Counted from the first letter of the stretch, positions 1-6,957 are shown. The stretch is DNA of 64,000 bases from a virus (IMGVR_UViG_3300036770_007134:1-64000), one strand, 5' to 3'. Translations and numbers: made by a program. Notes: generated by a model not told the origin, from the letters alone.

Positions 1-327
1 TTTATCGAGTAATTCTTTATTTAAAATTTTTTCCTCTTTTATATCAAAAACACTACCAAGGATTCTTCCATATTTTCCTTTTTTGTCTTTAATTGTATTA
101 ATAATACAGCGATTATTATTTGCTTCAAACCATTTTTCTACATATTCTTTAGCTGCTAAACCCAGTTTTTTCTCTTCAATATTTGAGGTCCTAATCTCTG
201 GAGCGTCGACACCAGATAGGCGGACTCTACAAGCGTAGTGGATATCAAACCCAAGATCAATGCAAACATCAATAGTATCTCCATCTATTACCTTCTTCAA
301 CGTAGCAGCATAGGTGTATAGCGACAT
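1..327 (-). CDS. Thermonuclease-like (SNase) protein, C-terminus cut by window edge
   Basis: The first 109 residues of a staphylococcal-nuclease-fold protein are visible; the gene continues past position 1. The family cleaves DNA and RNA using Ca2+. Visible motifs match it in order: a DGDTIDV strand (residues 15-21), then RVRLSGVDAPE (about 34-44), which holds the equivalents of catalytic Arg35, Asp40 and Glu43 (Thr41 is replaced by Ala), then KYGRILG (about 86-92), which holds the Arg87 equivalent. There is no signal peptide, so it probably acts inside the cell, perhaps in host DNA turnover that feeds the nucleotide genes upstream. The ATG at 327 lies one base after the glycosyltransferase stop, so the two are co-transcribed and probably translationally coupled. 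A second copy of this fold sits inside the tail hub encoded at 31,859-43,939. Confidence 0.88.
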   Translation of the reverse strand, partial: MSLYTYAATLKKVIDGDTIDVCIDLGFDIHYACRVRLSGVDAPEIRTSNIEEKKLGLAAKEYVEKWFEANNNRCIINTIKDKKGKYGRILGSVFDIKEEKILNKELLDK

Positions 328-328
328 G

Positions 329-1114
329 TTAATCTCTTTCTATACCCAACGCATCGCATGCATCCCTAAAAATTTTCTGACTTAATTTAAATTTTTGGTC
401 AGCTTCTCCGCCTATAGGTGAAGACTTATGCCAACTATGGCCTATTGAAATATGGCCATTATAGACAACCTTATATCCCAAGTAGCGAGCAAAGTATGAA
501 CACCATGTCTCTTCATAATAGTGAGGCGTAGGAAGAAATGCTCCTGTTGCGTTTGGGTAAATTGATCTATATTGTTTATTATTTGTCATATCATTCCAAA
601 CTTTTCTTCTTATAAAGAATGCTGATCCGGAAATTGTTACGCAATCTATCACATCTTTGTATAAAATATCTTTTGGATCTTTTTCTCTCCAACCTCTCAT
701 GATGGGCTTGGTATTTGTTCCTATTATGCCACCATGTGTTATCAGGCCATTTTCATCACGTTGCTTTGGTCCAACAATATGTATATCAGGATTTTGATCA
801 AAAAAATCCTGCATATCTATCAGATCCTTAGTTTTTAACCATACATCTGCATTAAGGATGGCTATTACGTCACCCGAGCCAACGCTAGAAAGCTGATTTG
901 CAGCTGCTGAATAGCCAATATTTTCATTAGTATAAAATGAAGATATATCATAACTCCCCAAATTCGAACTCAACCAACTAACACTGTCATCAGTTGACTT
1001 ATTATCGGCTATATGTAGATTCCACACATTTTGCGTGTAATCCCCATGAAGGGTGTTTAGAAATCTCTGAAGAAGAGAACGAGTATTGTAGTTCACAACA
1101 CACAAATCTATCAT
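329..1114 (-). CDS. Family 2 (GT-A) glycosyltransferase
   Basis: The 261-aa protein is probably a cytosolic inverting sugar transferase that uses a nucleotide-sugar donor. It begins with the family 2 nucleotide-binding strand (CVVNYNTRS, residues 5-13), followed by ADNKSTDDS (37-45) and NENIGYSAAANQ (63-74). The metal-binding DXD-type motif is NADV (88-91). A GSAFFIRR strand (163-170), an EET acceptor/base region (201-203) and a His-rich C-terminal part (H221, H225) follow, as in rhamnosyl/GT2 enzymes. No membrane helices are visible. Its start overlaps the preceding small gene by ATGA. The substrate cannot be told. Likely roles are decoration of virion protein or modification of host surface sugars. 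Confidence 0.88.
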   Translation of the reverse strand: MIDLCVVNYNTRSLLQRFLNTLHGDYTQNVWNLHIADNKSTDDSVSWLSSNLGSYDISSFYTNENIGYSAAANQLSSVGSGDVIAILNADVWLKTKDLIDMQDFFDQNPDIHIVGPKQRDENGLITHGGIIGTNTKPIMRGWREKDPKDILYKDVIDCVTISGSAFFIRRKVWNDMTNNKQYRSIYPNATGAFLPTPHYYEETWCSYFARYLGYKVVYNGHISIGHSWHKSSPIGGEADQKFKLSQKIFRDACDALGIERD

Positions 1115-1239
1115 ATTATTTTTCCTGTCGTCATACTAAAGGCATCTTTGGAATTAAATCCGTAGTTTAGCAGATCTACATAAACTGATTTAGCGTACAC
1201 TAAATCTTTTTCTTCAAGATAGAATTCAGATAAATGCAA
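1111..1239 (-). CDS. Small helical protein, start uncertain
   Basis: This is a short unrecognised protein whose stop overlaps the glycosyltransferase ATG in an ATGA, typical of genuine coupled phage genes. The C-terminal ~40 residues (HLSEFYLEEKDLVYAKSV and onward) look like one or two amphipathic helices, faintly TPR-like. The frame stays open up to 1323. Starts at 1323 (TTG, with GGAG five bases upstream) or 1317 (ATG) would overlap the preceding gene by about 70 bases, so I place the start at the TTG at 1239, seven bases after that gene's stop. A TTG at 1275 is another option. Function unknown. Confidence 0.4.
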   Translation of the reverse strand: MHLSEFYLEEKDLVYAKSVYVDLLNYGFNSKDAFSMTTGKII

Positions 1240-1246
1240 AAATAAA

Positions 1247-1477
1247 TCAAACCCAGTATTCTTCTTCGTCTTCAACTGGCTTGTAGTAATTTTCTTCTGC
1301 TTGAAACCTAATTTCATCTGCAATACTTCTCCATGCGGCGGCGTCTTCCTGATTATTTTGATCTACTGCTAGTAGATCAAATGTTTCAGCTAGATACAAC
1401 AATGTATCATAAGATAGCACTAGTACGGAGTCGCCTGGGCTTAATTTGACACTATGCTTTTTTCTATTCTTGCTCAT
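1247..1477 (-). CDS. Small acidic hypothetical protein (76 aa)
   Basis: Unrecognised protein with a basic N-terminus (SKNRKKHSVKLSPGD), a leucine-rich middle (VLVLSYDTLLYLAETFDLL) and a strongly acidic end (EDEEEYWV). The frame is open to a start at 1483. The ATG at 1477 is preferred because an AGGA box lies about eight bases upstream, and it shortens the overlap with the preceding gene to 14 bases. No signal peptide or clear membrane helix is seen. It belongs to a run of tiny genes between thyX and the glycosyltransferase. Such genes in phages often encode host-takeover peptides, but nothing in this sequence shows that here. Confidence 0.65.
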   Translation of the reverse strand: MSKNRKKHSVKLSPGDSVLVLSYDTLLYLAETFDLLAVDQNNQEDAAAWRSIADEIRFQAEENYYKPVEDEEEYWV

Positions 1478-1676
1478 TATCACTTTCCTGTTTTACTATT
1501 TTGTGTAAACAAATATTTTTACTGTCTGGTTCAAATGTTATAAAAAATATATTCTTATCTTCTTCCGTAAGACCCTCTGGCACGGGAGAGTCTTCTGCAA
1601 CCTTTCTATTTGCGGAGCCGTAGACCTGACTATGGTTATCATATACTACTAAATAGTTTAACTTAGATGCTGGCAT
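1464..1676 (-). CDS. Small hypothetical protein (70 aa)
   Basis: Unrecognised 70-aa protein starting MPASKLNYLVVYDNHS. Beta-strand-like stretches (YLVVYD, NIFFITFE, NICLHKIV) alternate with polar loops, suggesting a small beta domain. The C-terminus is acidic (QESDNEQE). It has two Cys-free halves and a single Cys at about residue 56. Its last codons overlap the start of the following gene. A 45-base gap separates it from the small membrane-protein gene upstream. No function can be assigned. Confidence 0.65.
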   Translation of the reverse strand: MPASKLNYLVVYDNHSQVYGSANRKVAEDSPVPEGLTEEDKNIFFITFEPDSKNICLHKIVKQESDNEQE

Positions 1677-1721
1677 TATCCAACCTTATGTATTTATCTT
1701 TTGAATTTATAGTATAAAAAT

Positions 1722-1877
1722 TAATAGTCCACATAAAAAAGAAATAAAAAATGCTAATCTATATGATATTTTTTTTACTTTTGGATCATCAGATGACTGA
1801 TGAAGTATATTTAAATGCATTACCCAGTTTAGCAAAACGCAGAAACTGATAATCTTTATTATATCAATATAGATCAT
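1722..1877 (-). CDS. Small membrane protein (51 aa)
   Basis: This open frame is short but well placed: its ATG overlaps the thyX stop in an ATGA, so it can be translated by re-initiation. Residues 2-25 form a hydrophobic segment (around KIISFCVLLNWVMH), a good single transmembrane helix. A basic linker (KVKKISYR) and a second, shorter hydrophobic patch (LAFFISFYV) follow to the stop. The layout resembles small inner-membrane phage peptides, but no family is recognised. A holin-like or superinfection role cannot be told apart from sequence. Confidence 0.6.
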
Positions 1878-2578
1878 ATTTCACCTAATAATAACGGCAC
1901 ACTGACAGGAAATCTTGAAATAATTAACTCCCTAACAGCTTCTGCATAGCGTTGGATTTCTACCTGAGAGTCTTCCTTAAGTCTCTGGAGAAGAAATAGC
2001 GCCACAGATTGCAAACTGCAGGACCATCTGTATACGACATACATACCATATGCTGGCAATAGCAATCTAGCCTGCTCTGGAGCAATGCCATGATCCAGAG
2101 CCGCATTATACAGGGCTTCCCCCTTTTCTACGTACGAGATAAGCTCTTCCGTAAAAAAGGCTCCTGTTAAAGGATCAACTGGCCCACCAGACCCCTGCTT
2201 TCTGTTATCAGGAGCAAGTCTCCACTCTTCTTTATTTGGGATATAAAAATCTGGCTCCATAGTGACATATCTGCGAGACGATTCATTCCAGGAGTCCATC
2301 GTATGATCTGAGCCAACGACATATTTCCAATGCTGACGAGCAACCATAAGCGGTGCTTTAAACTCAAATGTCATAAATGCGTGTCTGAACGGAGACATGT
2401 GATTCTCTTTAGCTAAGAATGTAATTAAGCTTGCATCTTGGCTTGAGAACTCTTCTGACTCTTTCTGAAAAGAAGCCCTAGCAGCGTTCACCACCGACAA
2501 GTCTGACCCCATGCAGTCAACGAGTCTTACATACCCCTTATCTAGTACGTCTATTTTCTTGTCATTTATCATCATCAT
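1874..2578 (-). CDS. thyX: Flavin-dependent thymidylate synthase (variant ThyX)
   Basis: ThyX makes dTMP from dUMP using methylene-tetrahydrofolate and FAD/NADPH. The protein (about 234-239 aa) shows the family's MGSDLSVVNAARASF opening, the HMSPFRHAFMTFEFKAP segment, then ARQHWKYVVGSD, SWNESSRRYV and EPDFYIP, and late on APEQARLLLPAYG, which supplies the conserved C-terminal Arg region. The textbook RHR-X7-S signature is not intact: the first part reads RQHWKY, as in divergent phage-type ThyX, while S-x-NE-x-S-x-RY is preserved. The frame contains five closely spaced ATGs (2593, 2587, 2578, 2575, 2572). I choose 2578, nine bases after GAGG. The start lies inside the acidic tail of the preceding gene. 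Together with the upstream ribonucleotide reductase it supplies DNA precursors. Confidence 0.93.
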   Translation of the reverse strand: MMMINDKKIDVLDKGYVRLVDCMGSDLSVVNAARASFQKESEEFSSQDASLITFLAKENHMSPFRHAFMTFEFKAPLMVARQHWKYVVGSDHTMDSWNESSRRYVTMEPDFYIPNKEEWRLAPDNRKQGSGGPVDPLTGAFFTEELISYVEKGEALYNAALDHGIAPEQARLLLPAYGMYVVYRWSCSLQSVALFLLQRLKEDSQVEIQRYAEAVRELIISRFPVSVPLLLGEI

Positions 2579-2912
2579 CTTCTTCATCCTCATTAAGGGT
2601 TATATTATCTTCTTCTCCCAACAATTCTACCACAACCTCATTAAAATCCAAAGCTACTTTATAAAGACTTGCCATAAGATTATGCATCAAACTATCAAAT
2701 GACATTTCCAGATCAAAACCCAAATGAACATTGCAGAAAATCATATCAGATATATTCGCCACGGCTGAAGCCAACTCCTGTTGAAGAAGAACAACCTCTT
2801 TTAACGTCATTGTTTCTTCTTTGTTTATATTTTCATATACATTTTGTAAATTATTTGAATTAATTATATTATCAAATATTTTATTGTAATTATTTTCTGA
2901 ATTATCTTTCAT
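2562..2912 (-). CDS. Hypothetical protein with poly-Asp/Glu tail (116 aa)
   Basis: No family is recognised. The N-terminus is Asn-rich (residues 1-32). The middle (about 35-100) is helical with heptad-like hydrophobics (LKEVVLLQQELASAVANI). The protein ends in EDEEDDDDK, a highly acidic tail typical of DNA-mimic or chaperone-like proteins, though it may only reflect the overlap with thyX. The GAGGATGAAGAAGATG coding this tail also supplies the thyX ribosome-binding and start region. The gene lies between the Cys-rich 55-aa protein and thyX, after an AT-rich 71-base gap. Confidence 0.65.
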   Translation of the reverse strand: MKDNSENNYNKIFDNIINSNNLQNVYENINKEETMTLKEVVLLQQELASAVANISDMIFCNVHLGFDLEMSFDSLMHNLMASLYKVALDFNEVVVELLGEEDNITLNEDEEDDDDK

Positions 2913-2983
2913 TTACTTCTCATTTAAAATGTTTTAATACAATAAAAACAAATCTTTTATAACATTAAAAATATTTATTGGTT

Positions 2984-3151
2984 TTAATCACTAGGAATCT
3001 CATATTTTTGATAAAAAACCTCCATATAATCATTACAAAAGGAGCAGGCTTGCATATACCCAATATCAAGCTTTTCAACATTAGGGAACTCGCCGCAGCA
3101 CTTTTGAATCACAAGTGAATATCTGCTTTTATCATTTATCGAACTGGGCAT
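2984..3151 (-). CDS. Small Cys-rich, possibly zinc-binding protein (55 aa)
   Basis: This short gene overlaps the end of the ribonucleotide reductase gene by 16 bases. It is open from the ATG at 3151, which has AAGG six bases upstream, to the TAA at 2984. The 55-residue product has two cysteine pairs, KCCGEF at 18-19 and ACSFC at 36 and 39. A CC-x16-C-x2-C layout could bind one zinc or act as a small redox partner. Its place directly behind an RNR that needs re-reduction of a C-terminal CX4C pair makes a thioredoxin-like or RNR-linked role tempting, but no CXXC thioredoxin fold is evident beyond CSFC. Function unassigned. Confidence 0.6.
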   Translation of the reverse strand: MPSSINDKSRYSLVIQKCCGEFPNVEKLDIGYMQACSFCNDYMEVFYQKYEIPSD

Positions 3152-5067
3152 GCTCCGCCTTCACACTCAAGATCTTCAATCGAAAATTGGTTTAAATTAT
3201 CGGTAAAAGATAAATCTTTAATTAAAGATTTCATTTTAGTATAATCACTTTCTGATATCTGCTCATAAGGAGCTAAAGCAAAACCGTGATCACTATGAAG
3301 TAGGAATGATACAGACTTTAACTTGGTTTGATAAAACTTCTTCATCCACTCTCGTATTTCTGGCAATTCTTCCTTACGATAATAAACAGTGACAGAAACA
3401 TTGTTATCAGCCCATGATGACTGAGCCCTAACCACCCACTCCAGCTGTTCAATTGCAGTTAAGTCTTTTGCTAAGGTCGCATGGACCGGAGTTTCACAGG
3501 GAAAAGAAACTACGCAGACAGTGTGATTTTCCTTACCGTCAAGGCCTATATCATATTGGACATTGTAACCTTTGTCTCTGCAGTAATTAACTAATGGATC
3601 GCTACTACCCATGCGAACTCTACGGATATAATACTGAGAGTACGCTGGATGAATCCCCGGAGTTACACCAGCTAGGAGGCTAAGGGTCCCAGATGGCTTA
3701 ACTGTTGTAAGCTTGATAGACGGATTTACACCCAAATGCTGAGACCACTCTACGTCGAACTTGCGTAATTCTTCGTAGCATTCCGAAACCCAAGATAACT
3801 GCTCCTCAGTAGACTGAAGCCACCCAGTGATCCCCTGCCCTAAACGACGGTTACGAGAAATGACATCTTGAGACTTTTTATATGGATATTGAAGAGTCGT
3901 AATAGCCTTTTGGGTCTTATACAAAAGACGGCTAATGTCAATTAACTCTTTTTTGCTAGAAATATTTGGAAGGAATATCTCAGCCAGGTTACAGGGCTCT
4001 CCATCCTCAAGTCCAATTTCACCACATGGATTTGTTCCGATTACCTTGTTGTCGTTAATTTTTTCGCCAAGACGTCCATTTTTTCTTATTAACTTACGAT
4101 TAATAAGACCATAAGGCTCACCCGTCCCATCATAACCTTTCCAGAATTCGTCAATTATTTCATCATATGAGTCGGCAAAAACCGAATTATTTGAATTAGC
4201 TCTCCACGCAGGAATATCGCCTTTGCCCCAGTTTTTCGCACGAAGATACAAGAAATCATCTGGATCACCAATAGCTATCTGCGCAGATCGCCGAGCTGAG
4301 CCTGCAACTACTATTTTTCCTATTATATTACATATATCGAGAGCATCAACTGAACGAATCTTCTTTCCCTCTCTTGCAGAAAGAATCTTACATATATCCA
4401 CAATACCTTCGATCAAAACCTCAGGACCAGAAGCAGTGCCTCCAAAAGTTTTCAGTTGTGCACCAAAGCCACGAATTAATATAGTGCTATAAGTAAATGA
4501 TTGACCAGTATAAAAATAGCTATTTAAAACTCTCCCCAAAAGAGCAGACCATCCCTGTCTTGAATCTGGTACGATAAAATCTGCGTCGTCTGTTTTTTGA
4601 TGAGATATCATATGCACATGCTTGACGACAGGTAGATCGTGGACCACTGCTCTTTCCACCGTAAACCCAACCCCTCCGCCAACCATCAGGTGATCCATTA
4701 GAAATTGAAAATCTTCAACTTTAGAGATAGTTGTCATCCAGCAGTTTACGAGCGAAACGCCACTCATCTTTTCAACAAGAGGCGTCCCAAGTTGCCAAAG
4801 TGATCTGCCAGCAAATATGCCTTTTAGGTTAAAAATATAATCAAATAGTCTTTCTGCTTCATCCTTAGTATAGCCAGCGCCTATATCTTGCGCCCCATTT
4901 ATACATCGTGCAATTGTCTCATGCCAGTATTCTTTTCTGCCAAGATCTTCTATATCTCTAGAGTAAGTTCTTCTGTATACAATTTCCCCCATTCCATTGA
5001 AGCCCCATGGTACTGGCTTACCAATATACGAGTTTACAAAATCCTCAGAAAGAATAGCTTTAGACAT
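3136..5067 (-). CDS. nrdJ: Class II (adenosylcobalamin-dependent) ribonucleoside-triphosphate reductase
   Basis: The enzyme reduces ribonucleotides to deoxyribonucleotides using B12 radical chemistry. The 643-aa protein matches the monomeric Lactobacillus leichmannii RTPR type: RSLWQLGT, then LVNCW with the first active-site Cys (C109), GGGVGF, GFGGTASGP, NPCGE (C348, E350), GEPCNL (C359, the radical Cys; the 11-residue spacing is as in RTPR) and VKPSGT. The C-terminus CEGGACPVR carries the redox shuttle pair C635/C640 (CX4C). At 643 aa it is about 100 shorter than the 739-aa Lactobacillus enzyme, by internal shortening, and I see no intein. The ATG at 5067 is chosen over an in-frame TTG at 5079 because GGAG lies six bases upstream. 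It overlaps the preceding gene by eight bases. Confidence 0.95.
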   Translation of the reverse strand: MSKAILSEDFVNSYIGKPVPWGFNGMGEIVYRRTYSRDIEDLGRKEYWHETIARCINGAQDIGAGYTKDEAERLFDYIFNLKGIFAGRSLWQLGTPLVEKMSGVSLVNCWMTTISKVEDFQFLMDHLMVGGGVGFTVERAVVHDLPVVKHVHMISHQKTDDADFIVPDSRQGWSALLGRVLNSYFYTGQSFTYSTILIRGFGAQLKTFGGTASGPEVLIEGIVDICKILSAREGKKIRSVDALDICNIIGKIVVAGSARRSAQIAIGDPDDFLYLRAKNWGKGDIPAWRANSNNSVFADSYDEIIDEFWKGYDGTGEPYGLINRKLIRKNGRLGEKINDNKVIGTNPCGEIGLEDGEPCNLAEIFLPNISSKKELIDISRLLYKTQKAITTLQYPYKKSQDVISRNRRLGQGITGWLQSTEEQLSWVSECYEELRKFDVEWSQHLGVNPSIKLTTVKPSGTLSLLAGVTPGIHPAYSQYYIRRVRMGSSDPLVNYCRDKGYNVQYDIGLDGKENHTVCVVSFPCETPVHATLAKDLTAIEQLEWVVRAQSSWADNNVSVTVYYRKEELPEIREWMKKFYQTKLKSVSFLLHSDHGFALAPYEQISESDYTKMKSLIKDLSFTDNLNQFSIEDLECEGGACPVR

Positions 5068-5749
5068 TTTTTTCTCCAACTTTCATAATGTATTTAGAAT
5101 TTATTTTTGATATCTCTTTTGCTTTTATTTTTAAAATATCTTCTATAGTATAGACCTTATGTATTTCTTTTTCAAAGAAATACCCACTTCTCCAATTGAA
5201 AACATGGTCAACATGGTTTTTGTGATTTACAAAAAGATTACAGACAACTGCACCACCATATGCTTTTACTATATTTTTCATTTTATCTTGAACATCTACA
5301 TTGTGCCCAATCTCTTCGACGCTTTTTTCGTATAACCAGTTATATCCTTGTCTGGTTATTGGCACAGTGTCGACTCTACTTGTAACGCCAATCGATATAC
5401 ATTTATTTCTTTTTTCTATAATTTCTAAATCTTCTTTTATAACACCTTTAAAGATATCAAACCAATCACCTTCATTAAACTGCTTCCATCCAGTACACCA
5501 AAAAAGAAGATTACTAGGGATCTCGGGTATCGAGATCTTTTGAACCAGAGGAAGTATAGTAGCGCATGCTACAGCTTTCTTAACGTGGTCTTTTGCTACA
5601 GTTTCATTTCTAAATTTCTTGACAGCATTATTCCATAAACTAGATATATGCGGCTTCCAATCTATATCGGCTATATACAGCTTTAAATATTTATCTGCAA
5701 CATCTACAGGAAGCGTGCTATTTTCAACAACTTCTATTAAATTTTTCAT
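5060..5749 (-). CDS. Hypothetical protein ahead of RNR (229 aa)
   Basis: No family is recognised. The 229-aa protein is mixed alpha/beta and basic overall, with Trp-rich stretches (IDWKPHISSLW; LFWCTGWKQFNEGDWFDIF) and a central TRVDTVPITRQGYNWLYEKS segment. There is no signal peptide or membrane helix. The start at 5749 has a GGAGAGGT box immediately upstream. It is the first gene after the terminator at 5,766-5,801 and overlaps nrdJ by eight bases, so it is probably co-transcribed with RNR. A role in nucleotide metabolism or regulation would be inference from position only. Confidence 0.75.
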   Translation of the reverse strand: MKNLIEVVENSTLPVDVADKYLKLYIADIDWKPHISSLWNNAVKKFRNETVAKDHVKKAVACATILPLVQKISIPEIPSNLLFWCTGWKQFNEGDWFDIFKGVIKEDLEIIEKRNKCISIGVTSRVDTVPITRQGYNWLYEKSVEEIGHNVDVQDKMKNIVKAYGGAVVCNLFVNHKNHVDHVFNWRSGYFFEKEIHKVYTIEDILKIKAKEISKINSKYIMKVGEKNV

Positions 5750-5765
5750 ACCTCTCCATTGTAGC

Positions 5766-5801
5766 GTAAAAAGAACGTAGCCCCACCAATGGTGGGGCTA
5801 C
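5766..5801 (-). terminator. Intrinsic terminator after the structural/lysis block
   Basis: A perfect 11-bp inverted repeat (GTAGCCCCACC ... GGTGGGGCTAC, arms 5777-5787 and 5791-5801) with a 3-base loop is followed on the minus strand by GTTCTTTTTA. This is a standard rho-independent terminator for leftward transcription. It lies 50 bases after the stop of the holin-like gene and 17 bases before the start of the 229-aa gene, separating the late virion block from the nucleotide-metabolism block. Confidence 0.88.
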
Positions 5802-5850
5802 CATTCAAGAGTCCTACCACATAGGGCTCATTTTACCATAATAATCCTAT

Positions 5851-6045
5851 TCAGTCTACAACATTCCTGCCGAATGATGAATCATCTGGATTAAGGAAGC
5901 GCATCGCGACTGGTATAACAGCTGCCCATAAGGCGTTTAGTGTCATTTTCCAGTCCCCCGTAGCAGAATATGCTGCTAAAGCTGCAGCGAGCACACTTCT
6001 ACCATAAGAGGCTATCATTCTTTTCGTTGCTGCCGATAAATTCAT
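5851..6045 (-). CDS. Putative holin-like small membrane protein (64 aa)
   Basis: The 64-aa protein has two hydrophobic segments, around residues 17-27 (SVLAAALAAYSA) and 35-51 (TLNALWAAVIPVAMRFL), joined by a short TGDWKM turn and ending in a polar NPDDSSFGRN tail. Small proteins of this pattern, with an Ala-rich double segment then RFLNPxDxxFGR, occur in many tailed phages and are commonly annotated as holins. That label rests on size and topology rather than proof. A strong GGAGG lies six bases before the ATG, and the ATG overlaps the preceding stop (ATGA). It is the last gene before the terminator. I see no separate endolysin beside it. Confidence 0.6.
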   Translation of the reverse strand: MNLSAATKRMIASYGRSVLAAALAAYSATGDWKMTLNALWAAVIPVAMRFLNPDDSSFGRNVVD

Positions 6046-6326
6046 ACTATTCCTCCATTTATTTTAGCAAGCCTACTATCGTGATAAGCTTTCTTGACCG
6101 ACTTCTCTATAAGAAGATGAAAAGTTAAACCTAGCCACACTCCTGTGAATATGTTTCCTAATTTTGATTTTTCTGTTATTCTCCAAAAAGATCGAGTTAA
6201 TGTCTCAATTTTTTCGGACTTTATAGCGTAAGTATCATACACTATAACTGCAAATGCGAGGATAAACCATGCTGGTAGTCCAGACTTTCTATCTAGGACA
6301 TCAAAATTTAAAGGTTTACCCAACAC
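6042..6326 (-). CDS. Two-helix membrane protein (about 94 aa)
   Basis: The protein has two predicted membrane helices (GLPAWFILAFAVIVYDTYAI and NIFTGVWLGLTFHLLI) separated by a conserved-looking polar stretch, SEKIETLTRSFWRITEKSK. It resembles small phage membrane proteins that travel with holins and lack an assigned role. The frame is open to 6488, but that start would overlap the preceding gene by 160 bases. The GTG at 6326 (or TTG at 6323), directly after the preceding TGA, is more likely, although its ribosome-binding site is weak. The stop overlaps the next ATG. A lysis accessory (second holin, antiholin or spanin-like) role is possible. Confidence 0.55.
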   Translation of the reverse strand: MLGKPLNFDVLDRKSGLPAWFILAFAVIVYDTYAIKSEKIETLTRSFWRITEKSKLGNIFTGVWLGLTFHLLIEKSVKKAYHDSRLAKINGGIV

Positions 6327-6327
6327 A

Positions 6328-6957
6328 TCAGAGAGCTTTAGCTGACGGAACACCGTACCATTCTTTAACTTTTTCACGACCATAATCGCCTGTGACATTT
6401 GCCTGACCATAACCTTCGGTAAATACTTTCGAACTTTCCACGCCTGCAAATCTTGCAGGCACGAAGTAGCCAAAAGAGCTCGGAGCACCTTCTGCCTCCG
6501 TCCTCTGGGCGTGGCCTGTGTTTGCCATAACTTCTGCCGAAGTTACGCCATCGAAAATGTAATTATTATATCCATATTCAGTAAAATATTCATTACCTTT
6601 ACCGAAACTAGGTGGGAAAGCGGCTGCGCCAGCTAAACCCTTGTACTCAAGAGGCCTAAACCTAGCACCATCATAAGTCGCGGTTCCATCTGCAAAAGTG
6701 CCAGACAAAGGATGGACGTATAAATCGGTACCATTAAAAACCTGTGACAAGAATCTGTTACCGGGAAATTGACCTGTTCCTGGCTCAAAGTGATTATCTG
6801 GTGCACCATCTAGAACGTGATCAGTGCTATAAAGAGGATAAAAAGAATATACTCCAGCGCCCTTTACCTTACCAGTCATCGTCGTGTATGGATTTACCAT
6901 ATTGACGCTAGTTCTGCCTTTAAGAACTGGTCTTGGGCCAGTATAAAAAGTAGCCAT
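6328..6957 (-). CDS. Probable virion structural protein (209 aa)
   Basis: The 209-aa protein starts MATFYTGPRPVLKGR and is rich in Gly, Tyr, Phe and Pro, with repeated aromatic turns (YSFYPLYST, FEPGTGQFPGNRF, YFTEYGYNNYIF). The composition suggests a compact all-beta virion protein; there are no cysteines or membrane helices. I cannot place it in a named family with confidence. It comes after the tail fibre/wedge genes and before the lysis-type genes. A separate upstream gap (6958-7020) and a good GGAG box suggest independent expression. A decoration, fibre-tip or capsid-related role are all possible. Confidence 0.7.
   Translation of the reverse strand: MATFYTGPRPVLKGRTSVNMVNPYTTMTGKVKGAGVYSFYPLYSTDHVLDGAPDNHFEPGTGQFPGNRFLSQVFNGTDLYVHPLSGTFADGTATYDGARFRPLEYKGLAGAAAFPPSFGKGNEYFTEYGYNNYIFDGVTSAEVMANTGHAQRTEAEGAPSSFGYFVPARFAGVESSKVFTEGYGQANVTGDYGREKVKEWYGVPSAKAL

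Noticed and set aside
2511-2702. Plus-strand open frame of 63 codons
   Set aside because: It lies antisense to the 116-aa gene and thyX, is poly-Ile/Phe because it mirrors acidic codons, and has no convincing start context.
2913-2983. Promoter in the AT-rich gap before the 116-aa gene (TGTTATAAA, 2956-2964)
   Set aside because: The -10 is acceptable, but no -35 resembling TTGACA lies 16-18 bases upstream. In such AT-rich DNA this match is expected by chance.
3136-5067. Intein or intron in the ribonucleotide reductase
   Set aside because: Active-site blocks follow one another at normal spacing and no splicing-block or homing-endonuclease motif is present.
6042-6488. Long version of the two-helix membrane protein starting at 6488
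   Set aside because: It would overlap the 209-aa gene by 160 bases, and its extra N-terminal residues look like an out-of-frame reading of that gene.
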